DNA of 64,000 nt from Galactobacter sp052108535 (GTDB lineage Bacteria > Actinomycetota > Actinomycetes > Actinomycetales > Micrococcaceae). The stretch covers positions 81,722 through 145,721 of the forward strand of contig JBQDZM010000003.1 in assembly GCA_052108535.1 (NCBI GenBank), read 5' to 3'. Both the position numbers and the translations under genes were made by a program. The notes beneath the pieces are model-generated. The model was not told the origin of the DNA. It made no database searches and saw only the letters and a program-made list of their open reading frames with translations. This document shows, one piece after another, positions 1 through 8,118 of this stretch; the first letter of the stretch is position 1, and every line of letters begins with the position of its first letter.

Positions 1-1542
1 ATGCTGGCCTGCGCGCGCATCGGCGCCGTGCATTCCGTGGTCTTTGGTGGCTTCTCCTCCGAAGCCCTGCGCCAGCGCATCGACGACGCGGAGGCCAAAC
101 TTGTGGTCACGGCGGACGGCACTTGGCGCCGCGCCAAACCTTCCTCCCTCAAGCCGGCCGTGGACGCCGCCCTTGTAGCCCCCGGCCATACCGTGGAGAA
201 CGTCCTGGTGGTCAAGCGCAATAACCAGGAGGTCGCCTGGAACGACGACCTGGACAAGTGGTGGCATGACGTGGTTCCTGCCCAAAGCACGGACCACACA
301 GCGGAGGCGTTCGAGGCCGAGCATCCCCTGTTCATCCTCTACACGTCCGGCACCACGGGTAAACCCAAGGGCATCCTGCACACCACCGGTGGCTACGTGG
401 TCCAGACCGCGGTGACGCACAAGGACACCTTCGATCTGAATCCGGAAACGGATGTGTACTGGTGCACCGCCGACATCGGCTGGATCACCGGCCACTCCTA
501 CGTCACCTATGGCCCGCTCGTGAACGGCTCCACGGTGCTGCTCTACGAAGGCACGCCCGACACCCCGGCCAAGGACCGGTGGTGGGACCTCGTGGAGAAG
601 TACAAGGTCACCATCATGTACACCGCGCCCACCGCCATTCGCGCGGCCATGAAGTGGGGCCGCGAACACGCAGACAAGCATGACCTCTCCTCGCTGCGCG
701 TGCTCGGCTCCGTGGGCGAACCCATCAACCCGGAGGCCTGGATCTGGTACCGCGAGGTGATCGGCGCCAACGCGGGAGCCGGCACGGACGGTCAGCCCGG
801 CCCCCGCAAGGAGCACCCCGCACCCATCGTGGACACGTGGTGGCAGACGGAGACCGGCGCTCACATGATTGCCCCGCTCCCGGGCGTCACCAACGCCAAA
901 CCCGGCTCCGCCCAGGTCGCGGTGCCCGGCATCAGCGTGGACGTCGTGGACAACGATGGGAAATCCGTGGGCGACGGAGAGGGCGGCCTGCTGGTCATCC
1001 GCGAGCCGTGGCCGTCCATGTTGCGCGGCATCTGGGGCAACCCGGAACGCTACAAGGAGACGTACTGGTCCCGCTTCGAGAACATGTACTTTGCGGGCGA
1101 CGGCGCCAAGAAGGACGAGGACGGCGACATCTGGCTGCTCGGCCGGGTGGACGACGTCATGAACGTGTCCGGCCACCGGCTCTCCACCACGGAAATCGAA
1201 TCCGCTCTGGTCTCGCACGACTCGGTCGCCGAGGCCGCAGTGGTTGGCGCCCGTGACGAGACCACGGGTGAGGCCGTGGTCGCCTTCGTGATCCTGCGCG
1301 GCGAGCCCGGCGACTGGCCGGACGACATCGATCAGACCCTGCGCCTGCACGTGGGCAAGGAGATCGGGCCCATCGCGAAGCCTAAGGCCGTGTTCCCGGT
1401 CCCCGAGCTGCCCAAGACCCGTTCCGGCAAGATCATGCGTCGCCTACTCAAGGATGTCGCGGAGGGACGCCCGGCCGGCGACTCGTCCACCTTGGCGGAC
1501 ACCACCGTCATGGATCAGATTGCCAAGACCATGAGTAGCTGA
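1..1542 (+). CDS. acs: acetyl-CoA synthetase, 5'-truncated by window edge
   Basis: AMP-forming acetyl-CoA synthetase: acetate + ATP + CoA to acetyl-CoA, cytosolic. The 513 visible residues carry the ATP-binding motif YTSGTTGKPKG near residue 114, TWWQTETG near 280, the hinge-region LGRVDD near 380, and PKTRSGKIMRR with the catalytic lysine (acetylation target in this family) at about residue 477. Full enzymes have about 650 residues, so roughly 140 N-terminal residues lie outside the window and the ATG at position 1 is internal. A perfect palindrome follows 28 nt after the stop. Acs lies close to marP and crp, as in mycobacteria. Confidence 0.95.
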   Translation: MLACARIGAVHSVVFGGFSSEALRQRIDDAEAKLVVTADGTWRRAKPSSLKPAVDAALVAPGHTVENVLVVKRNNQEVAWNDDLDKWWHDVVPAQSTDHTAEAFEAEHPLFILYTSGTTGKPKGILHTTGGYVVQTAVTHKDTFDLNPETDVYWCTADIGWITGHSYVTYGPLVNGSTVLLYEGTPDTPAKDRWWDLVEKYKVTIMYTAPTAIRAAMKWGREHADKHDLSSLRVLGSVGEPINPEAWIWYREVIGANAGAGTDGQPGPRKEHPAPIVDTWWQTETGAHMIAPLPGVTNAKPGSAQVAVPGISVDVVDNDGKSVGDGEGGLLVIREPWPSMLRGIWGNPERYKETYWSRFENMYFAGDGAKKDEDGDIWLLGRVDDVMNVSGHRLSTTEIESALVSHDSVAEAAVVGARDETTGEAVVAFVILRGEPGDWPDDIDQTLRLHVGKEIGPIAKPKAVFPVPELPKTRSGKIMRRLLKDVAEGRPAGDSSTLADTTVMDQIAKTMSS

Positions 1543-1570
1543 TGTCTGTGTAGCTGAGGCTTCTCAAACC

Positions 1571-1610
1571 AAATGCCCGACGGCGGGGCGCGCCCCGCCG
1601 TCGGGCATTT
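1571..1610. terminator. perfect 40-bp palindrome, acs/marP convergent terminator
   Basis: Two 20-bp arms without any unpaired spacer, beginning AAATGCCCGACGGC and ending with its complement. It lies between the stop of acs and the end of the convergent marP. A and T runs at the two outer ends give a short U tract in both directions, so it can act as a bidirectional terminator. Each arm contains one copy of the recurrent 12-mer ATGCCCGACGGC. Confidence 0.8.
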
Positions 1611-1664
1611 GCGTCCCGCTCGTTAGGGTTGTGTGCACCCCCAGGTTGAATCAGCGAGCCTGAA

Positions 1665-2852
1665 TCAGCCGACCTGGCACTTGCCGGTGTCCACGGCGGA
1701 ATCGAGGTTCTCCGCACGGTCCGCCACACCGCTGAACTCCTGGGCGCTCAGGGCGTAACCAACATCCTGTTTGTCCGCGGCCTTAGCGAAGACCAGCCCC
1801 TGAACCCGGCCCGCCGAGTCCAGCAGCGGCCCCCCGGAGTTCCCCTGCTCCACGTCGGCGGCGAGCTGGTAGACCTCCAGCAAGGATTCCGACTCCCCGT
1901 AGATGTCGGGGACGTTGACGCCATGCAAGGACTGGACGGCAGCGGGCAGGGAGGCGAACGGTCCGCCGCCTGGGTAGCCCATGAACACGCCCGTGTCGCC
2001 GACGGCCATCCCGTGGCCCACCGGCAGTGAGGGCAGGTCAAGGCCGTCCACGGCGATCACCGCAACGTCGCGGACCGGGTCGAAACTCACGACCTTCCCC
2101 GTCAGGGCGCGGCCGTCTTCCGTCTCCACCACGGGCTTCTCGACGCCCTGCACCACATGGGCGTTGGTGATCACGCGGTCGTCTGCGACCACGAAGGAGG
2201 AACCGGTCTGGTTCACACCACAGGCCACAGCGGTACCCGTCACCCGGGCCACCGAACCGCGAGAATCATCGATCTGCTGGCCCTTGGCCTCTTCCGTGGG
2301 CACCGCCACGTCATCCACGGGCGCCAACGGAACCAGGAGCGAGGGTAGATCCACGCCGCCCACGATGCTGCGGGCCTCACCGAGAATCCGCTGCGCACCA
2401 GGGGGCGTAAGGGTGCGCGCCATCGACACGATCTTGGATTCGGCGATCTGCGAAGAAATGGTGGGCAGACCCAGCGGGGTGAAGGTGAAGGACAGCGCGG
2501 CGATGGCCACCAGGGACATGCCCGCGTGCACCATGGCACCTGCGGCGCGTCCCCACCACCGCGGACGCGGACGGTCCAACCAGCCACGGATCGTGGAAGC
2601 CAAGGCCTCACCTGCGCCATGGCCCAAGGTCATCAGGACAACAAAGGCGGCCACCAACCCGGCGATACGCCAGCCGGGGTTCGGGATCCAGATGGAGACC
2701 AGGGGCACCGCGAAGAAAGCCGTGACCGTGCCCGCCACCATGCCGATGACCCCACCCAAGGACACCACGAAGGACTTGCGCCACCCGGAGAACCCGTAGA
2801 GCACCACGACGACAAGCAGCACGAAATCCAGGATGTTCAAACCGAGGAACAC
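1665..2852 (-). CDS. marP: MarP-like membrane-anchored serine protease
   Basis: Periplasmic chymotrypsin-fold protease with an N-terminal CvpA/colicin-V-type region of four TM helices (about residues 5-160). The triad is visible: His232 in ITNAHVV, Asp262 in VRDVAVI, Ser339 in QGNSGGP; the M. tuberculosis MarP residues are at nearly the same numbers (235, 264, 343). Two cysteines, in AVACGVN and at the C-terminal GKCQVG, match the known regulatory disulfide. I chose the GTG at 2852, which gives 395 aa, against about 397 in the family; a longer TTG start at 2903 is open. Role in the family: acid and oxidative stress resistance through cell-wall hydrolase processing. Confidence 0.88.
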   Translation of the reverse strand: MFLGLNILDFVLLVVVVLYGFSGWRKSFVVSLGGVIGMVAGTVTAFFAVPLVSIWIPNPGWRIAGLVAAFVVLMTLGHGAGEALASTIRGWLDRPRPRWWGRAAGAMVHAGMSLVAIAALSFTFTPLGLPTISSQIAESKIVSMARTLTPPGAQRILGEARSIVGGVDLPSLLVPLAPVDDVAVPTEEAKGQQIDDSRGSVARVTGTAVACGVNQTGSSFVVADDRVITNAHVVQGVEKPVVETEDGRALTGKVVSFDPVRDVAVIAVDGLDLPSLPVGHGMAVGDTGVFMGYPGGGPFASLPAAVQSLHGVNVPDIYGESESLLEVYQLAADVEQGNSGGPLLDSAGRVQGLVFAKAADKQDVGYALSAQEFSGVADRAENLDSAVDTGKCQVG

Positions 2853-2942
2853 TGCGCTTCTCGTCCCCTTGTCGCGTCGTCCAATCCCCGGATCCACGGC
2901 CAACGCTGGTGCGCGCTGGGATGCCCCGGGGTTGCTCGCACC

Positions 2943-2948
2943 AGTCTA
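2943..2948 (-). promoter_or_regulatory. -10 element of marP
   Basis: TAGACT on the minus strand, in the marP/crp divergent region. It would give a leader of about 80 nt to the GTG at 2852, or about 35 nt to the upstream TTG/GTG candidates. Confidence 0.45.
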
Positions 2949-3000
2949 GCCAGTGGGCGTTCTTACCAGCATTCCGTAATGAACGCCACGCGGAAAGACG

Positions 3001-3018
3001 TTGTGGGGGTCGTCACAA
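3001..3018. promoter_or_regulatory. GlxR/CRP-type operator upstream of crp
   Basis: TTGTGGGGGTCGTCACAA is a near-perfect match to the TGTG-N8-CACA dyad bound by actinobacterial CRP/GlxR. It lies 59-76 nt before the crp start and between the divergent marP and crp genes, so autoregulation is likely. Confidence 0.6.
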
Positions 3019-3076
3019 GTGCAGACATGCGGCACAATGGCCTGTGAATACCAATCGATTTTTGAACAGGAGCATC

Positions 3077-3754
3077 ATGGATATCGAGGTCCTGCGGCGC
3101 GCACCGCTGTTCGTTCACCTCAGTGACGAGGCCTTCAGCGTCTTGACGGACGAACTGACCGAAGTGGACCTTTCCCGCGGAGCTTCTCTGTTCCACGAGG
3201 GCGATCAGGGTGACCAGCTGTATGTGATCGTGTCCGGAAAGATCAAGCTGGGACGCACGTCTTCGGATGGCCGCGAGAACCTGCTCGCCATCCTCGGGCC
3301 CGGCGAACTCTTCGGCGAGATGGCACTCTTCGACCCGTCCCCCCGTAACGCCACCGCCACCGCCGTGTCGGAAACGCGACTGGCCGGCCTGCGCCACGAG
3401 AACCTGCGTAAGGCCATCCAGGCCTCCCCGGATCTGTCCGTGCAGTTGCTGCAGGCACTGGCCCACCGCCTGCGCCGCACCAACGACTCCCTGGCTGACC
3501 TGGTCTTCTCCGACGTCCCCGGCCGTGTCGCCAAGGCGCTGCTTGACCTCGCCGACCGCTTTGGACGTCCCACCACGGACGGCATCCTGGTCCCCCACGA
3601 GCTCACGCAGGAAGAACTCGCCCAGCTGGTGGGCGCATCGCGTGAAACCGTGAACAAGGCCCTCGCGGACTTTGTCCAGCGTGGCTGGCTGCGGCTCGAG
3701 GCTCGCGCCGTGGTGATCCTGGATCTCAACCGTCTGCGCCAGCGTTCCCGCTGA
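3077..3754 (+). CDS. glxR: CRP/FNR-family cAMP receptor (GlxR type)
   Basis: Global cAMP-responsive transcription factor of 225 aa. Residues 1-120 form the cyclic-nucleotide jelly roll, with the phosphate-binding cassette GELFGEMALFDPSPRNATA near residues 77-95. The C-terminal winged helix contains TQEELAQLVGASRETVNKAL near 176-196. The start MDIEVLRRAPLF is the family N-terminus and has an AGGAGC-like ribosome site just upstream; in-frame upstream starts would add unrelated residues. The gene has its own CRP-like operator and a strong terminator. The nth endonuclease III gene that often follows crp in actinobacteria is not present here. Confidence 0.93.
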   Translation: MDIEVLRRAPLFVHLSDEAFSVLTDELTEVDLSRGASLFHEGDQGDQLYVIVSGKIKLGRTSSDGRENLLAILGPGELFGEMALFDPSPRNATATAVSETRLAGLRHENLRKAIQASPDLSVQLLQALAHRLRRTNDSLADLVFSDVPGRVAKALLDLADRFGRPTTDGILVPHELTQEELAQLVGASRETVNKALADFVQRGWLRLEARAVVILDLNRLRQRSR

Positions 3755-3766
3755 CCACTGACAGCG

Positions 3767-3804
3767 AAGGGACCCGACCAAACGTGTACATGGTCGGGTC
3801 CCTT
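3767..3804 (+). terminator. rho-independent terminator of crp
   Basis: A 14-bp perfect stem (AAGGGACCCGACCA and its complement) with a 10-nt loop, followed by TTTTT, 12 nt after the crp stop codon. Confidence 0.9.
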
Positions 3805-3896
3805 TTTCTGTGCCTGTTTCGTCTGGGCCCGCGCCTTTGGACTGGGTCCGTGCCTTGGGTTTAGGCCCGTGCCTTGGATCTGCAGCCAGTGTGCGT

Positions 3897-4817
3897 TCAG
3901 CGGCCCTTCGCGACGCCGCCGCCCTCTGAGACCTCCGCCGTGGTGACGTCCAGCCACAAGCCGTCGCCTTCCCTGACCAGTTCAGGTTGGTGCGTGGTCA
4001 GCGGCCGGTTCGAGGACAGGTACGCAACGCAGCCGCGGGTCCGCTGCAGCTTGCTCATCAGGACCTGGGTCGCCGGGGTGGTCAGACCGGCCAACGGGAC
4101 GCCAGCGGTTTCGGGGGTTGCGATCTCCTCGCCCAACGCCGTGGATGTCGCAAGGGACCCCGGTTCATTCACCCCAACCCAACGGCCCCAGCGCGTTTCC
4201 CCGCGTTCGTTGGACAGGGGCGTGACTCGCTGTCCCGTTGGCAGGGCCGCTGCGAAGTACCAGGTGTCGAAGCGGAAGAGTTCGTAATCCGCGGAGATCC
4301 ACCGCCCCAAGGGCTTCAACAGGTCACTGCGCACCCCCCACCCCCTACGGCTCAGGAACTCCGCGAAGCCAAGGTCGCCTTCCGCTAGCTGCCGGCGGAC
4401 CAGGAGCATCTCGTCGGCTGCAACGTCTTCCACGAGGGATAGCTCGTCCGGGCCGGCCAGGAGGACTCCGGTGGCTTCGAAGAGTTCCCGCACGGCGGCC
4501 ACTACCCGCCGCCGTGCGTCCACGAAATCCGTGAATCCAAGCCGCGCGGCCCATTGGGTGGGCGTGGGTCCGAACCACAGGGGCGCGGCATCGTCCTGAG
4601 CGGTGACGGATCCCCCGGCGAAGGACACCAGTCCCAGGGGTGATCGGGTACCGCGCTGCCCCAACCAGGTTTGCACGCCGTCAGGCGAGTCGCGGATCAG
4701 GACCACCGCTGCGGCGCCCCTCGGCTGCCGAGGGGGACGCGGGGCGGCGGCCTCGTCCAGCCACGCCCTCGCGGCATCCTGCCGCGAGGGCGGCACTGGG
4801 AAGAGCCGCCGAAGCAC
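3897..4817 (-). CDS. NUDIX hydrolase, long form
   Basis: NUDIX-fold hydrolase of about 306 aa, larger than housekeeping MutT enzymes and resembling the CoA/acyl-CoA pyrophosphatase-like group. The core is visible as AAVVLIRDSPDG, LGLVSFAGG and the helix RRRVVAAVRELFEATGVLL. The canonical REUXEEXGU box reads RELFEATGV, so one metal-ligand glutamate is replaced by alanine, a variation also seen in this long subfamily. The start is uncertain: GTG at 4817 is chosen because it precedes the NUDIX domain and does not run into ridA, but the frame is open upstream to 5039. Genes upstream on the same strand are ridA and DUF4177, as in mycobacteria. Confidence 0.75.
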   Translation of the reverse strand: MLRRLFPVPPSRQDAARAWLDEAAAPRPPRQPRGAAAVVLIRDSPDGVQTWLGQRGTRSPLGLVSFAGGSVTAQDDAAPLWFGPTPTQWAARLGFTDFVDARRRVVAAVRELFEATGVLLAGPDELSLVEDVAADEMLLVRRQLAEGDLGFAEFLSRRGWGVRSDLLKPLGRWISADYELFRFDTWYFAAALPTGQRVTPLSNERGETRWGRWVGVNEPGSLATSTALGEEIATPETAGVPLAGLTTPATQVLMSKLQRTRGCVAYLSSNRPLTTHQPELVREGDGLWLDVTTAEVSEGGGVAKGR

Positions 4818-4902
4818 CCCCGTTGGCGCAGCCGGGCGCTGGGCCCGCTGTGCCTCTGAACCGGGCGTCGCCCAGTTCTTGGTGCCCCAGCGGCGCCCAG
4901 AC

Positions 4903-5376
4903 TCAGGCGTAGGCCAGGACAAGTTCCACTTCCACGGGTGAGTCCAGGGGCAGTACCGCCACGCCCACTGCGGAACGTGCATGCACACCGGCGTCCCCGA
5001 AAACCTCACCGAGCAATTCCGAGGCGCCGTTGATGACACCGGGCTGGCCCGTGAAATCGGTGGCGGAGGCGACGAAACCGACCACCTTCACCACGCGGGT
5101 GACTCGGTCGAGGTCACCGATGACGCTCTTGACCGCGGCGAGGGCGTTGATGGCCGAGATCTGGGCGAGTTCCTTGGCCTGCTCGGCGCTGACGGAGTCC
5201 CCCACCTTCCCGGTCACGGCGAGCTCGCCGTTGACGAAGGGCAGCTGCCCGGAGGTGTAGACCAGGCCGTCGTTGGCCAAAGCGGGCGTGTAGGCCGCCA
5301 CCGGCTTGGCGACGTCCGGCACGCTAAGGCCGAGTGCTGCAAGCCGCGCTTCGACACGGCCGGAGGATTCAGACAT
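4903..5376 (-). CDS. ridA: RidA family enamine/imine deaminase
   Basis: Protein of 157 aa of the YjgF/YER057c/UK114 superfamily, subgroup with an N-terminal extension. GLVYTSGQLPFVNGEL at about residues 37-52 is the family signature, and ARSAVGVAVLPLDSPVEVELV near the C-terminus is the conserved trimer-interface/active-site region. The Arg normally contacting the carboxylate is present in HARSAVGV. Likely role: hydrolysis of reactive 2-aminoacrylate. Ribosome site AGGAAACTCC before the ATG. It stands between DUF4177 (33 nt upstream) and the NUDIX gene. Confidence 0.88.
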   Translation of the reverse strand: MSESSGRVEARLAALGLSVPDVAKPVAAYTPALANDGLVYTSGQLPFVNGELAVTGKVGDSVSAEQAKELAQISAINALAAVKSVIGDLDRVTRVVKVVGFVASATDFTGQPGVINGASELLGEVFGDAGVHARSAVGVAVLPLDSPVEVELVLAYA

Positions 5377-5409
5377 GGAGTTTCCTGTTCTTTCGCGAGG
5401 GGATGCTGC

Positions 5410-5610
5410 TCAGTCGAGGGGGCGCTTCAGGTACGCCACCAGGTTCACGTTGGGGGCCTGGACCATCTCGGAACCGGTCATGCTCGGCCCACCTGCGGAT
5501 GGCATGGTGAGCACCTGCACCAATTCCCACCCGTCCTGGCCCCAGTTGTCGAGGATCTGCTTGGTTGCATGCACCATGAGCGGCACGGTTGCGTATTCCC
5601 ATTTCGTCAT
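5410..5610 (-). CDS. DUF4177 small protein
   Basis: A 66-residue protein beginning MTKWEYATVPLMVHATKQIL and containing NWGQDGWELVQVL, the hallmark of DUF4177. Function unknown. A homologous small gene stands beside ridA in mycobacteria, so the pairing is conserved. A -10 hexamer TAGGCT ends exactly 7 nt before the ATG, so the transcript is probably leaderless. Divergent from the PBP gene, with 54 nt between the two start codons. Confidence 0.85.
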   Translation of the reverse strand: MTKWEYATVPLMVHATKQILDNWGQDGWELVQVLTMPSAGGPSMTGSEMVQAPNVNLVAYLKRPLD

Positions 5611-5617
5611 GGGGTTC

Positions 5618-5623
5618 AGCCTA
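5618..5623 (-). promoter_or_regulatory. -10 element of DUF4177, leaderless
   Basis: TAGGCT read on the minus strand, 7 nt before the ATG at 5610. With transcription starting about 7 nt downstream, the mRNA would begin at the start codon. Confidence 0.5.
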
Positions 5624-5651
5624 GCTTCAGGAGGGGTCCAGGGTCCCCTTG

Positions 5652-5657
5652 TAGACT
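5652..5657 (+). promoter_or_regulatory. -10 element of PBP gene, leaderless
   Basis: TAGACT ends 7 nt before the ATG at 5665, placing the expected transcription start at or next to the A of the start codon. No Shine-Dalgarno sequence is visible. Confidence 0.5.
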
Positions 5658-5664
5658 CACCGTT

Positions 5665-8118
5665 ATGGCCTCCCGTAAGTCCCCCCTGCTCAACACTGCC
5701 TCGACGCTGGGCAAGATCGTCGCGTTCTTCGCCGCTTCCGCGGTGGCAGGCGTCCTGGTGGCCGGGACCTTGGTCCCTTTGGCCATCGGTACCTCGACCG
5801 CCACCACGGTTGCTCAGGACACCTACGACTCCATCGAGGTGCCTCAGGAGAACTCGCCCGTGGCGCAGCCGTCCTACCTCTTGGATCGCGACGGCAAGCA
5901 GATCGCGAAGTTCTTCAAACAGAACCGCAAAGAGGTCAAACTGGACGACGTCTCCGACTGGATGAAGAAGGCCATCATCGACATCGAGGATGAGCGCTTC
6001 TACGAGCACGGCGGCGTGGATGCGCGCGGCATCGCCCGCGCCTTGTACAACAACGTTTCCGGCGGCGGCCGTCAGGGTGCCTCCACCATCACCCAGCAGT
6101 ACGTGGCGAACCTGAACGTCAACGACCAGGTCGCGGCAGGCCTGGACCCGGACGAGGTGGCGCGTAGCGGTAACAAGAACATCTCCGACAAGGTCCGTGA
6201 GATCAAGTGGGCCAACGAGATCGAAACCAAGATGTCCAAGGACGACATCCTGGGCGGCTACCTGAACCTGGTGCCCTTCGCCGGTGCCACCTACGGAGTC
6301 GAGGCGGCCAGCCAGCGCTGGTTCTCCAAGCCCGCGTCGAAGCTGAATCTCGAGGAGTCGGCGCTGCTGGCAGGGATGGTCCAGCGGCCCACCCTGTTCA
6401 ACCCTGCGGCGAATCCCGAGGCATCCATGAACCGTCGCAACGTGGTGCTCGGCACCATGTTGAAGAACGAGGACATCACGCAGGAGCAGTACGACAAGGC
6501 GGTCAAGGCCAAGATCACCTTGAAGCAGTCCCAGGAAGAATCCGGTTGTGAGCAGGCAGGAGGCAGCGCCTACTTCTGCGCGTACGTCTTCAACGAGATC
6601 AGCAACAACAAGGTCTTCGGCAAGACCAAGCAGGAGCGCCAGAATCTGCTCTACTCCGGCGGTCTGACCATCACCACCACCCTGGACTCCAGGTTGCAGA
6701 AGGTCGCGGTCAAGGAAGTTGCCAACACCGTTCCCGTGGGAGACACGGGCGGCACCAAGGACGGCATCGGTGCCGGCTCGGCTCTGGTCACCCGCAACAA
6801 CAAGACCGGCGAGGTGTTGGCCATGGCCCAGAACACCAAGTTCGGCGACGACCCGGCCAAGCGCAATATCTACACCCAGACGAACTACAACACCTCCGGG
6901 TTCCAGGGTGGTTCCACGGCCAAACCATGGACGGCCATCGCCTGGCTGGAGGACGGCCGTACCATGGGCAATACCGTGAACGGAACACGGCAGAACTATG
7001 ACGGCGCCAAGTGGAAGGCCTCCTGCGTTCCGGGCGGACAGGCCAGCACCCCAAAATGGCGCGTGGGCAACGCGTCAGCGGGCACCAACAACGTGATGAC
7101 CGCCTCAGCCGGCCTGTTCTGGTCCATCAACTCAGTCACCGCGGCTGAGGCACACCAACTGGACCTGTGTGACATCTTCGACGTACCAAAGCGCCTTGGA
7201 CTGCTTGACGGTAGCGACACCACCGTCAAGGACCTGGCCGCCAACCCCTCCAACATCATCGGTTCTCACAACGTGACACCGCTGGCGCAGGCCAAGGCCT
7301 TCGGGGCCTTCGCCAACCAGGGCAAGCTCTGCGACACGACGCCGCTGGTGAAGGTGACCGGCCCCAAGGGCGAGATCAAACTGCCCAAGTCCTCCTGCAA
7401 GCAGGTGATCGAAGCGGACATCATCAAGAAGCTCAACGGCACCTTGAAGCACATTGCCGGTGATCGCGTTGCACCCGGCATCGGGCCCGATATTGCGGGC
7501 AAGACCGGTACCAACAACGGCGTCACGTCCACCTGGTTTGCCGGCTACACCTCAGACATCACCACGATTTCCTGGGTGGGCCGCAAGGACGGCAAGATGC
7601 CGAATAACTCCACTGGCGTCTACGGCTTGAACCACGGACTGACCATCAAGGGCGTGCGTCGTGGGGACACGGACTCCTCGACCTACGCCTCCCCGCTCTG
7701 GAAGCGCTACATGACCCAGGTGCTGGACTACTACCCGCACGAGTCCATCCCGTCCGAGGGTCCCTTCAGCCGGAGCCTGAAGGGCGGAGGAACCTCCTCG
7801 ACCGGCGGCGGCACCACCGGCACCACCAGGAACTCCACCAACCGTGGCACGCAGCCAGCTACGACACGTGGCGGCACGGGCAACTCGCGCTCGCCTGAGG
7901 CCACCAACGGTGGGGCACCTCAGGAGAACGGCTCCAACGGCGGCGCTTCAAACGGTGGCGAGTCTAACGGCGGTGCTGCCAACGGTGGCGGCAACGGTGG
8001 CGCTTCCAATGGTGGCGGCAATGCTAGCGGCAACGGTGGAGGCAACGACTCCACTCAGCCCACCAAGGCACCGGCCAAGGAGACTCCTAAGAAGGAAGAC
8101 AGTGGCGAGGGAAACTGA
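5665..8118 (+). CDS. bifunctional class A penicillin-binding protein
   Basis: Peptidoglycan transglycosylase/transpeptidase of 817 aa, PonA2-like by position. TM helix at about residues 17-37. GT51 domain with catalytic Glu108 in IEDERFYEHGG and the motif GASTITQQYVANL. Transpeptidase domain with Ser417 in GGSTAKPW, SxN at Ser487 (SIN), KTG at Lys613 (AGKTGTN). There is no C-terminal PASTA domain, unlike mycobacterial PonA2; instead residues 705-817 form a low-complexity Asn/Gly/Ser/Thr tail with repeated NGGASNGG-like units and a Lys/Glu-rich end. Cysteines in SGCEQAGGSAYFC are conserved in actinobacterial homologues. The stop overlaps the next gene by 17 nt. Confidence 0.93.
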   Translation: MASRKSPLLNTASTLGKIVAFFAASAVAGVLVAGTLVPLAIGTSTATTVAQDTYDSIEVPQENSPVAQPSYLLDRDGKQIAKFFKQNRKEVKLDDVSDWMKKAIIDIEDERFYEHGGVDARGIARALYNNVSGGGRQGASTITQQYVANLNVNDQVAAGLDPDEVARSGNKNISDKVREIKWANEIETKMSKDDILGGYLNLVPFAGATYGVEAASQRWFSKPASKLNLEESALLAGMVQRPTLFNPAANPEASMNRRNVVLGTMLKNEDITQEQYDKAVKAKITLKQSQEESGCEQAGGSAYFCAYVFNEISNNKVFGKTKQERQNLLYSGGLTITTTLDSRLQKVAVKEVANTVPVGDTGGTKDGIGAGSALVTRNNKTGEVLAMAQNTKFGDDPAKRNIYTQTNYNTSGFQGGSTAKPWTAIAWLEDGRTMGNTVNGTRQNYDGAKWKASCVPGGQASTPKWRVGNASAGTNNVMTASAGLFWSINSVTAAEAHQLDLCDIFDVPKRLGLLDGSDTTVKDLAANPSNIIGSHNVTPLAQAKAFGAFANQGKLCDTTPLVKVTGPKGEIKLPKSSCKQVIEADIIKKLNGTLKHIAGDRVAPGIGPDIAGKTGTNNGVTSTWFAGYTSDITTISWVGRKDGKMPNNSTGVYGLNHGLTIKGVRRGDTDSSTYASPLWKRYMTQVLDYYPHESIPSEGPFSRSLKGGGTSSTGGGTTGTTRNSTNRGTQPATTRGGTGNSRSPEATNGGAPQENGSNGGASNGGESNGGAANGGGNGGASNGGGNASGNGGGNDSTQPTKAPAKETPKKEDSGEGN

